Of a stretch of 64,000 bases of DNA, positions 44,124 through 51,648 are shown piece after piece. Under the pieces are notes generated by a model. The model was not told the origin of the DNA. It did no database searches and was given only the letters and a program-made list of their open reading frames with translations. A program made the position numbers and the translations under genes. Source of the DNA: Idiomarina sp. PL1-037 (GTDB lineage Bacteria; Pseudomonadota; Gammaproteobacteria; Enterobacterales; Alteromonadaceae); the NCBI RefSeq assembly GCF_034422975.1, contig NZ_CP139873.1, positions 1,674,001 through 1,738,000 on the forward strand, in the 5' to 3' direction. The stretch's first letter is position 1. Each line of letters starts with the position of its first letter.

Positions 44124-45236
44124 ATGTCGTTTCGCCTTATAATTCTTATTGTCAGTTTGTTAGTATCTTGTTTCAGCATGGCACAGAATAGCGAGCCAAC
44201 AAAGCAAAAAAATGAAAAAGTTGCGACTTTTGCCGGCGGCTGTTTCTGGTGTGTTGAAGAAGCTTTCGAGAAAATGCCTGGCGTCCGGGAAGTCATCTCG
44301 GGATACAGCGGAGGCGATGAAGCTAACCCAACCTATGAGCAGGTTTCAGCAGGTAAAACCGGGCACACGGAAGCAGCCCAGATATACTACAACCCGGATG
44401 TCGTAAGCTATGCAGCATTACTTCAGAAGTTATGGCGTATCAGTGACCCGACAGACAACGACGGACAGTTTGTTGACCGCGGCAAACAGTATCGCCCCGC
44501 TGTTTTTTATCATAATAATGAACAAAAACGCATAGCTATGGAGTCGCGTGAGTGGCTGGATAAAAACGGCCCCTTTCCTGATCCGGTGGTTATTGAAATA
44601 ACACCCTTTAAGAGCTTCTACAAAGCTGAAGAATACCACCAGGACTATTACGACAAGAACCCCGTTCGCTACCGTATTTATACCTACAACTCGGGCCGTT
44701 ATGACTTCGTCGAGAAGCATTGGGGCGACACCTCGGACGTTGACTATCAGCAATTTACGAATGACAACCCCACAGGCACATCTAAGCAGCAAAGCTTCGT
44801 TAAACCTAGTGACAGTGAACTAAAGGAGCGCCTAACAGATATTCAGTATGCGGTGACTCAGGAAGATAAAACGGAACCTGCCTTTGATAACCGCTACTGG
44901 GACAATGAACGTGACGGCATCTATGTGGATGTGGTAAGTGGTGAACCGCTTTTTTCTTCAGCAAATAAATACGAATCGGGTACCGGTTGGCCAAGCTTTA
45001 CCAAACCCATAAGCCCTGACGCGGTAGTAGAAAAAGATGACAGCAGCTGGTTCTACACTCGAACTGAAATTCGCAGCCGCAAAGCAGACTCACATCTCGG
45101 CCATGTCTTTAAGGATGGCCCTCAGCCTACCGGTTTAAGGTATTGCATGAATTCCGCGGCGTTGCGCTTTATTCCTTTAGAAAAAATGGAGGAAGAAGGT
45201 TACGGTGACTACATTCCTGCAGTCACCGGTGACTAA
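44124..45236 (+). CDS. msrAB: Bifunctional methionine sulfoxide reductase MsrA-MsrB, predicted lipoprotein
   Basis: 370 aa from the ATG at 44124, with GGAG 7 nt upstream. A signal sequence ends in the lipobox LVSC (C16), so the protein is likely membrane-tethered in the periplasm. MsrA domain: about 32-200 with GCFWC (catalytic C40). MsrB domain: about 230-365, including SGTGWPSFTKP, HLGHVF and the catalytic cysteine in RYCMNSAALRF; the structural zinc cysteines of some MsrB proteins are absent. It repairs both S and R sulfoxides of methionine in envelope proteins. Monocistronic; convergent with the asnB-like gene. Confidence 0.93.
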   Translation: MSFRLIILIVSLLVSCFSMAQNSEPTKQKNEKVATFAGGCFWCVEEAFEKMPGVREVISGYSGGDEANPTYEQVSAGKTGHTEAAQIYYNPDVVSYAALLQKLWRISDPTDNDGQFVDRGKQYRPAVFYHNNEQKRIAMESREWLDKNGPFPDPVVIEITPFKSFYKAEEYHQDYYDKNPVRYRIYTYNSGRYDFVEKHWGDTSDVDYQQFTNDNPTGTSKQQSFVKPSDSELKERLTDIQYAVTQEDKTEPAFDNRYWDNERDGIYVDVVSGEPLFSSANKYESGTGWPSFTKPISPDAVVEKDDSSWFYTRTEIRSRKADSHLGHVFKDGPQPTGLRYCMNSAALRFIPLEKMEEEGYGDYIPAVTGD

Positions 45237-45249
45237 CTAACCAATACAA

Positions 45250-47265
45250 TCAGGCTGTCCAGCCCAGCTCAGTAGCGCGCTGCTGAGCCTGCGCGGGCAC
45301 ATCAGTAGCCACAAAGTGATGATGCAGTACCTGAACACCTAACATGTGGTTGATGACAGCATCAAGCTGTACACGTTCTTCGTTCGGAACATTCTCATCC
45401 TGATGCCGTTCAAAAGTCCGCACCACTTCGTCGTAGTCCAGCAAACCCGCTGACTTCACTGCATCGGCATTCAGAAACTGTTCTGCCAGCTTCTCAACGG
45501 CCTTCCACTTTTCCGGATCGGTGTGCGCCGGCGGCGCCATAAAAGCGAACTTTTCACGTTTATAAAGCGTTTCCGGCAACAAGCCTTTCATCGCTTCGCG
45601 CAACACATATTTTTCTTTATTGCCTTTAATGCGCAGATGTGGCGGCACAGTGAAAGCATATTCCGCTAAGTGATGATCTAAAAATGCCGGGCGCGCCTCC
45701 ATTGAATTCGCCATATCTACACGGTCGCCACCCCAGGTCAGAATTTGCCCCTCCAGCATGGTTTTAATCCAGACATATTGAGCCCTGTCCAGCGGGTGCC
45801 GGCCGTCCAGCATGTCTTTATCAAGCGTGTTAGCAATAGCCTGGCTAGGATCGTAGCCTTCAACCTGTTGCCGCTTGTTCTCTGACATAAGCGGCAAGGC
45901 AACCGATGAGCACGACAGCCAAGGCTGCACACAACTTGGAGTAAAACCCATTTTCTGGTTAAAAGCTTCGCTGACAAACTCTTCGCGGGCCAACATTGCG
46001 CCCTTAAAGAGTTTATTGTTTTTTTCTAACAGTTCCTGCCATTCAACCCGTTCCACTTCCGGCAAGTGGTCGAGTCCATGCAGGAACATGTCCTTTCTAA
46101 AAGCCGGGTAGCCGGCAAAGAGTTCATCGGAGCCCTCTCCGGTCATTACCACTTTATAACCGGCTTCGTGTACCTCTTTACTCATCAAATACTTGGCCAC
46201 ACCCAGAGTGTTGTATATTGTTCGCTCGGTGTGCCACAAGGTTTTCACAAAATGGTCATAGAGATCATCGGCTTTAAGCCGCATAATATGGTGATCAGCC
46301 TGAGTCGCTTCAGCCATTTCTTCTGCAATAGGTGTTTCGTCATAGTCAGCAGAATCGAAACCTATGGTAAAAGCTTTTACCGAGGTTTGGGTTGAGGCAG
46401 ACGCAAGCCCAAGAATGGCACATGAATCAATACCACCCGACAAGTAGCAACCGACAGGAACGTCGGCTGTCATTCGGTGCTGGACGGCTTCCAGTAACTT
46501 AGCGCGAACCCCTTCAATATAGGATTCCTCGTCGACATCCGCTCCTGGATAGCTCTCCTCCGGTGGAAAATCGACATCCCAGTATTTATGTTCCGTTGCA
46601 ACCACTTTGCCATTTTTGCGCTGCAACTTAACCACATACCCCGGCTGAACCTGGTTAATCCCTTCAAAAGCAGTAGAGCCCGGAACCATTACTTGAATCA
46701 GCTGATGGTATAAGCCCTCTGCCGAAAACTCCCGTTTAACGTCCGGGTGAGCAAACAACACTTTCAGCTCAGAGCCAAACACCACACCGTGCTCCGTTTC
46801 CGTCCAGTATAAAGGCTTAATTCCAAACCTGTCGCGCACCAGGTAAAGACTTTCGTCTTTGGCATCGAACAGGCCGAAAGCAAACTCTCCACGAAGCTCC
46901 TTTAGGGTGCTCTCCAGTCCATAACGCTCAAACAGGTGAAGAACAATTTCAGAATCGCTTTTACTGTTAAAGCGTGCGCCACGAGCGGTTAAGTCCGCAC
47001 GTATGCGTTTAAAATCGTAAAACTCACCGTTATGGGTCAGCATCAGTCGTTTATCGGCTGATATAAAAGGTTGCCGACCTCGCTTTTCGTCCAGGTCGAT
47101 AATGGATAAACGGGCGTGACTAAATCCCACGCCATAGTCGTGTTGTACTTCATAGCCGAACCCGTCAGGGCCACGATGATGCATTATCGCAGCCATATTC
47201 ACTAAAGTTTGGGGTTCAATCGCTCTTTCCGTTTGATGATGAAAAACGCCAGCAATTCCACACAT
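45250..47265 (-). CDS. Glutamine-hydrolysing asparagine synthetase-like amidotransferase
   Basis: 671 aa, longer than E. coli AsnB (554). Class II glutaminase domain with nucleophile C2 (MCGIAGVF), HRGPDG and the HNGEFYDF region, then an ATP-pyrophosphatase domain with SGGIDS at residues 276-281 and TGEGSDELFAGY. The C-terminal 60 residues extend past the usual fold. It could make asparagine or amidate another acid. It is last in a five-gene operon, 18 nt after an unusual carbamoyltransferase gene, so a pathway-specific role is possible. I avoid the symbol asnB for that reason. Confidence 0.85.
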   Translation of the reverse strand: MCGIAGVFHHQTERAIEPQTLVNMAAIMHHRGPDGFGYEVQHDYGVGFSHARLSIIDLDEKRGRQPFISADKRLMLTHNGEFYDFKRIRADLTARGARFNSKSDSEIVLHLFERYGLESTLKELRGEFAFGLFDAKDESLYLVRDRFGIKPLYWTETEHGVVFGSELKVLFAHPDVKREFSAEGLYHQLIQVMVPGSTAFEGINQVQPGYVVKLQRKNGKVVATEHKYWDVDFPPEESYPGADVDEESYIEGVRAKLLEAVQHRMTADVPVGCYLSGGIDSCAILGLASASTQTSVKAFTIGFDSADYDETPIAEEMAEATQADHHIMRLKADDLYDHFVKTLWHTERTIYNTLGVAKYLMSKEVHEAGYKVVMTGEGSDELFAGYPAFRKDMFLHGLDHLPEVERVEWQELLEKNNKLFKGAMLAREEFVSEAFNQKMGFTPSCVQPWLSCSSVALPLMSENKRQQVEGYDPSQAIANTLDKDMLDGRHPLDRAQYVWIKTMLEGQILTWGGDRVDMANSMEARPAFLDHHLAEYAFTVPPHLRIKGNKEKYVLREAMKGLLPETLYKREKFAFMAPPAHTDPEKWKAVEKLAEQFLNADAVKSAGLLDYDEVVRTFERHQDENVPNEERVQLDAVINHMLGVQVLHHHFVATDVPAQAQQRATELGWTA

Positions 47266-47283
47266 TCTTTGCTTTTCCTCGTA

Positions 47284-48351
47284 TCAGACGACATCAATGA
47301 CGCGTTCAGCTCGCTGCACCATACAGGTCAGTAGCGCCATACGTAAAAACACCGCGCCCCGTGCCTGGCTGAAATACCAGTTATGAGGCGTATGGTCGAG
47401 ATCGGCGGATAATTCTTCACCGCGCGCTAATGGATGTAAAATAATAGCGCTGTCTTTTAGCGGTGACTGAGCCGTTAAGTGAAACTCACTGCCATAAGTA
47501 CTAAAGGTATCACCTTCCCACGAAATAGCGTTGATATAAACCACGTCAAGCTCTGGTAGTACCTGCTCTAAATTCCGGGTCGTACGAATCTTTATTCCGG
47601 CTTGTTCAATTTGTTCTCGTTGCTCACTTCCGAACAGCTGAGTCGACGATTCCTCGTCATGAATAATGACAATTTCATCAATTGCTTTTGGAAACTTTAC
47701 TAAACATTTAATAAAGCTACGCACAGTACGCATTTTATTTGGCACACCAATAATGCCAATTTTTATTGGTGCTTTATCGGCTTCTTCCGTCACTAAATCG
47801 GGGCGCCATTTAAACAGTGCGTACATATCCGTAAGCGCCTGAGTTGGATGTTCATCTGAACCATTACCCGCATTAATAATGGGAATTCGCAGTGAATCGA
47901 TCATCTCTTCCAGTGAGGTTTCATTATTATCCCTCAACACGACACAGTCGCCATAGTTATTAAACATTTCAGCCACATCGGCTAAACGCTCACCTTTGGC
48001 TATGCCGGTAGTAGAACGGTCAGTAATTGACATGATATCACCGCCCAGGCGGTGCCAGGCACTTTCAAATGACAAACGAGTACGAGTGCTTGGTTCATAA
48101 AACGCGCTGATTAAAATTTTTCCCTGTAATGAGGTACTAAAACGACGAGGGTTAGCTTCGTATTTGGCCGCAAGTCGGAACAATTGCAGCATCCCTAACT
48201 GCGAAAATTGATCAGCAGACACAACATGCTGATTCGACAAATTCAGCAAGTAATCACCATCTTCCTGAATTGCTTTTAATAACGCCTTTGGATGAGCATC
48301 GCCGCAAACATCGGGCCGCTCTCGTTCAAAGGAGACATCCTTTATAGTCAT
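47284..48351 (-). CDS. Aspartate/ornithine carbamoyltransferase-family enzyme of uncertain substrate
   Basis: 355 aa (E. coli PyrB 311). The carbamoyl-phosphate site is intact: STRTR at 88-92, the AKGE loop with K119, HPTQ at 168-171 and R208 in MRTVRSF. The segment that in E. coli PyrB reads TRVQ (R229, Q231, aspartate binding) reads NAIS here (A275, S277), and PLPR becomes PLAR. So the second substrate may not be aspartate. No pyrI gene follows. It lies 4 nt after a 40-aa membrane protein gene and 18 nt before an asparagine-synthetase-like gene. True PyrB remains possible if the alignment in this loop shifts. Confidence 0.75.
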   Translation of the reverse strand: MTIKDVSFERERPDVCGDAHPKALLKAIQEDGDYLLNLSNQHVVSADQFSQLGMLQLFRLAAKYEANPRRFSTSLQGKILISAFYEPSTRTRLSFESAWHRLGGDIMSITDRSTTGIAKGERLADVAEMFNNYGDCVVLRDNNETSLEEMIDSLRIPIINAGNGSDEHPTQALTDMYALFKWRPDLVTEEADKAPIKIGIIGVPNKMRTVRSFIKCLVKFPKAIDEIVIIHDEESSTQLFGSEQREQIEQAGIKIRTTRNLEQVLPELDVVYINAISWEGDTFSTYGSEFHLTAQSPLKDSAIILHPLARGEELSADLDHTPHNWYFSQARGAVFLRMALLTCMVQRAERVIDVV

Positions 48352-48355
48352 ACAA

Positions 48356-48478
48356 TTACCATATGGTTTTAGAAATAAAATCTTTAATAAAAAGCCCCAG
48401 TAACAAAACAGGAGCTAAGCAAGTCATTATTAGCGCCAAAGAAATTAACCACTCAAAAGCCAGTTCACTGATTAGCAT
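48356..48478 (-). CDS. 40-aa single-pass membrane protein after a Na+/solute symporter
   Basis: Short ORF starting MLISELAFEWLISL and ending KDFISKTIW. One hydrophobic helix spans about residues 11-33. An AAGGAG Shine-Dalgarno sits exactly 7 nt before the ATG, inside the symporter gene, and the first 14 nt overlap the symporter end in another frame. Stops 4 nt before the carbamoyltransferase start. SSS-family carriers often come with small membrane partners (YhdT with PanF, YjcH with ActP), so this may be a similar subunit. No family recognised. Confidence 0.65.
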   Translation of the reverse strand: MLISELAFEWLISLALIMTCLAPVLLLGLFIKDFISKTIW

Positions 48479-49901
48479 TTGACGGCTCCTTCTCATTTAG
48501 TGTGTCCCAGTCAAACTTTTCGCTACTACGTAAAATACCCACTAAACATATTAGACCGGAAACTGCACATGACACTAAAGCGGCGACATAGAAGCCGACA
48601 ACAAAGTAACTCAGCATACCAAACGCCGTACCGAACGCCATAGCGCACGCCGCGTAGGTTCCCGTCAGCCGACGATGATACAGCCCCAGTACTATTGGCC
48701 AGATGGTGCTGGCAACAAAAGCTCCGGCAAAATTCAATAAAGCGCCTAAAGTCGCAATACGCGGCAAACACAATAACCAGGTAACGACTCCTAAGCCCAG
48801 AATACAGCTGCGATTAAAGCGCATTAATGTTTTGTCGCTGGCTTTAGGTTTTAGTTTTTTATGGAAAATATCCTGTGTGACTAAGTCTGAGGTAGCTGCG
48901 AGTAACGAGTCCAGGCTGGACGCCAACGCAGAAAAAATAACAATAAAAACAATAATGGCTCCGGCTTTACCAAGTACAGCCGCGGCAACGGTAGGGCCAA
49001 TCATATCGGGGCTTGCCGGGAAAATTCCCAGCTGCGGTGCTGCTAAGGCGATGAACCCGGTAACAATAGGAATAGGCAACCATAATAAGCCACCGGTTAA
49101 ATACGCCTTGTAGGCCACATTCTTTTTAAAAGACAGAGCCCGTGACCACCAGACATTGGAGTGGAAAATCTCGCCAAGCCCAAAGAAAATATTATTGAAC
49201 AAAAACATAACAGCTGCAGGAAACAGTAAATCCAGCAGTTGCGGGTGTTCGCTTGTCAGGTTGCTGTGAATGCTTTCCAGGCCAACATTATCAATTATCC
49301 AGTAAGCGATAAAACTGACACCAACAATGATAATTAAAGCCTGAATAAAGTCGGTAGCAATAACCGCCCGCATTCCGCCAAAGAGCGTATAGCCGACACA
49401 AATTACCAGTATGGTGGTCATGCCAATGTGATAATCAAGGCCACTGAGTGACTCAAGCAAAATACCACCGGCCATTCCGAGGCTAATTAACCAGCCAAAA
49501 GCATAAACCACAGAAATGATGATAAAGACAAGCCAGGCCAGGTTGCCGTAACGCAACCGCACAAAGTCGCCCGATGTATAACCATTAGGCAGAAGTTCCT
49601 TAATGCGTTTAGCCATAGGTGCAAACAGCACTAAGCCCAGAGCGGCAAAGGAATACCCTACCATGCCCCAAATGCCGAATTGATAGGTTAGCTGAGGTGC
49701 AACCAGCGTGGTGTTACTGGTCACCCAGGTTGCCATAGCTGTTGCCGCGGCAAAAGCAAAACCAACATTCCGACCTGCCAGAGCAAAGTCCTCGTGACTG
49801 CGGTTCTTCCGTCCCAGCCAATAACCAAAGGCTACCCAAAACACCCCAAACAGGAGGATAATCGTGATGCCGGTACCCGTATCCAGTGCGAACTCAGTCA
49901 T
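48465..49901 (-). CDS. Sodium:solute symporter (SSS family)
   Basis: 478 aa with about 13 hydrophobic segments. Family features include SHEDFALAGRNVGF near the N-terminus, the ATWVTSNTTLVAPQLTYQ stretch of helix 2 and GGMRAVIATDFIQALIIIVGV, typical for Na+-coupled SSS carriers. It imports a small nutrient with Na+; the substrate (amino acid, urea, nucleobase or other) cannot be fixed. Overlaps the Ig-like gene by 8 nt and the small membrane protein by 14 nt, so all three are translated together. Confidence 0.88.
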   Translation of the reverse strand: MTEFALDTGTGITIILLFGVFWVAFGYWLGRKNRSHEDFALAGRNVGFAFAAATAMATWVTSNTTLVAPQLTYQFGIWGMVGYSFAALGLVLFAPMAKRIKELLPNGYTSGDFVRLRYGNLAWLVFIIISVVYAFGWLISLGMAGGILLESLSGLDYHIGMTTILVICVGYTLFGGMRAVIATDFIQALIIIVGVSFIAYWIIDNVGLESIHSNLTSEHPQLLDLLFPAAVMFLFNNIFFGLGEIFHSNVWWSRALSFKKNVAYKAYLTGGLLWLPIPIVTGFIALAAPQLGIFPASPDMIGPTVAAAVLGKAGAIIVFIVIFSALASSLDSLLAATSDLVTQDIFHKKLKPKASDKTLMRFNRSCILGLGVVTWLLCLPRIATLGALLNFAGAFVASTIWPIVLGLYHRRLTGTYAACAMAFGTAFGMLSYFVVGFYVAALVSCAVSGLICLVGILRSSEKFDWDTLNEKEPSNANQ

Positions 49902-50382
49902 GGCGCTCTTGTCTGGAGTGAATCCATTGCCGATGAAGCAGTAATAAGGTTGCTACCAGAGTAATGAAAATAACCAGGCCGACGAAGAATAAAGTCAGAG
50001 ATTGCCAGAGCGGATAATGTTGTACTGTTATCTCAATAGTATTGCTGGTGAGAACTTCGTTATCAGGACCTTCGGCTCGAGCGCGCAAATAATAAGTTCC
50101 GTTGCTAAAACCGGTAAGTGAAATATCCTGGAAATCACCTAACGTGGGAAACTGACGAGTGCTCTTGGCAAACTCTGAATTGCTGGCAACTTCAATAGTA
50201 ACTCTGTTAAGCTCGTCAAAGTTCGGGCCGCTGACAGAAACAGTGAAGTAACCTTCTTTTACAACGGAGTCCGGACCGCTCAGCTTTAACGAGCTCGCAT
50301 GTGCAGTTGTTGGCAACATTACCAACAAACATAAAGCAAACAAAATATAGCAATAGTTAAAGCCGTGTTTCTGCGCTGTCAT
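49894..50382 (-). CDS. Secreted Ig-like domain protein with C-terminal membrane anchor
   Basis: 162 aa. Signal peptide (about 1-29, cleavage near AHASS), a beta-sandwich Ig/FN3-like domain (about 30-120, with SNGTYYLRARAEGPDNEV) and one transmembrane helix (about 127-150) with a basic cytoplasmic end (HRQWIHSRQERHD). It is therefore a type I membrane protein facing the periplasm. First gene of the symporter operon; probably an accessory or substrate-capturing subunit. No name is known to me. Confidence 0.75.
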   Translation of the reverse strand: MTAQKHGFNYCYILFALCLLVMLPTTAHASSLKLSGPDSVVKEGYFTVSVSGPNFDELNRVTIEVASNSEFAKSTRQFPTLGDFQDISLTGFSNGTYYLRARAEGPDNEVLTSNTIEITVQHYPLWQSLTLFFVGLVIFITLVATLLLLHRQWIHSRQERHD

Positions 50383-50527
50383 TAAAACTTCTGCTCAGTA
50401 GCATTAGTTGAAATCTCAGGCTAGCAGCAGAATTTTTTAATTTCAACTGTTTAACATAGTCATCTGTTTACTGTTTTTGCCCGTAGTCAGTACAACATAT
50501 CATTTACGTTTAGTGGTCAGTTATCCA

Positions 50528-50899
50528 ATGCAAGAGTATTTATGCAGTCTTGGTTCAAACATAGAGCCTGAAACACATTTTCCTCAGGCACAAAAGGCCC
50601 TTAAAGCTTTATCCGACGATATACGTTTTTCACGAAACATACCGACTTCACCAGTCGATATGGATACGAATAACGACTTTTTGAACGCTTTATTTATTAT
50701 TCGCACGCCTATGTCTGCTAATGAACTCAAGCAAGAGTTTAATGCTATCGAAGAGGCTATGGGCCGCGACCGTTCTGACCCTCAAAAAAGCTTTAAAGAT
50801 CGCACTATAGATATAGATATCCTGGGCAGGCTTGAAGAAAACCCTCAGGTACCGGAATATTTAACCTCTGTATTACCAGACTTAGGACTCAACTCATGA
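50528..50899 (+). CDS. folK: HPPK-like 2-amino-4-hydroxy-6-hydroxymethyldihydropteridine pyrophosphokinase (short form)
   Basis: 123 aa from the ATG at 50528 (MQEYLCSLGSN); the longer reading of the frame is not supported. Family motifs are SLGSN, FLNALFIIRT and DRTIDIDIL with metal-binding aspartates. It is clearly shorter than E. coli FolK (159 aa) and lacks the C-terminal HP segment with its usual P-loop residues, so activity is not certain. Its stop overlaps the start of the FolM-like SDR (ATGA), pointing to a pterin role. Confidence 0.75.
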   Translation: MQEYLCSLGSNIEPETHFPQAQKALKALSDDIRFSRNIPTSPVDMDTNNDFLNALFIIRTPMSANELKQEFNAIEEAMGRDRSDPQKSFKDRTIDIDILGRLEENPQVPEYLTSVLPDLGLNS

Positions 50900-51603
50900 A
50901 AAAAACAGCAGTTATTACAGGCGCCGGACGACGCTTTGGTTTTGAACTGGCCAAAGCACTGCTAACTGAGGGGTACCAGTTATTTGCTCACTACAACAGC
51001 TCGCGTGACGGTATTGACGAACTGGAAGCACTAGGCGCTCAGGGCGTACAAGCAGACTTCACCAACATAGACAGTATTCAGGCCATGGTGCGTACTATTA
51101 GCAGCGCTACGGACTCTGTCGATCTATTGGTTAACAACGCTTCCTGTTTTTTCGACAACGAGACCGTTGATAACGACAATAACGCATTAGCTGCGGTATT
51201 CCAGGTACACGGGATGGCGCCATACCTGCTCATAAGCGGCTTGCAACGGCAATTAAGCCATTCAGAGAATGGTCTGATTGTTAATATTACGGACATATAC
51301 GCTGACCGCCCGTCTACCGATTACATCGCTTATTGCGCAGCGAAAGCCGGACTCGCTAACATGACCCAGGCTTTTGCTAAAAGCTTAGCGCCGTCAGTAA
51401 GAGTCAACGCCATTCAGCCAGGTCCTATTCTGTTTTTACCAGAGCACGATAAAGAACATCGGATGCAGGTTATGGATGAGACACCATTGAGGGTCGAAGG
51501 TGGTTTAGAGCCCATGATAGAAACCGTTCGCTTTTTACGTGACAACCCATTTATTACGGGCGAATCCATTAAAGTCGACGGCGGTCGTGGCTTGATGATA
51601 TAA
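50896..51603 (+). CDS. folM: FolM-like dihydromonapterin/dihydrofolate reductase (SDR)
   Basis: 235 aa SDR with the TGAGRRFG cofactor motif of the FolM/PTR1 group rather than the common TGxxxGIG. Catalytic Ser is replaced in the ITDIY context, and the YCAAKAG tyrosine-lysine pair is present. The segment NAIQPGPILFLPEHD closely parallels E. coli FolM. Reduces dihydromonapterin or a related pterin with NADPH. Coupled to the folK-like gene, so this is a small pterin operon, ended by a shared terminator with acnA. Confidence 0.82.
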   Translation: MKKTAVITGAGRRFGFELAKALLTEGYQLFAHYNSSRDGIDELEALGAQGVQADFTNIDSIQAMVRTISSATDSVDLLVNNASCFFDNETVDNDNNALAAVFQVHGMAPYLLISGLQRQLSHSENGLIVNITDIYADRPSTDYIAYCAAKAGLANMTQAFAKSLAPSVRVNAIQPGPILFLPEHDKEHRMQVMDETPLRVEGGLEPMIETVRFLRDNPFITGESIKVDGGRGLMI

Positions 51604-51628
51604 AAAAACCCGGCGCAATGGCCGGGTT
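51601..51628. terminator. Bidirectional-type terminator between folM and acnA
   Basis: Stem ACCCGGC / GCCGGGT with a 6-nt loop between convergent genes. On the minus strand it is followed by seven T (end of acnA); on the plus strand by a weaker TTCAATT (end of folM). The stem is identical to that of the sucD terminator. Confidence 0.88.
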
Positions 51629-51648
51629 TCAATTCACTGTAGCGACTC

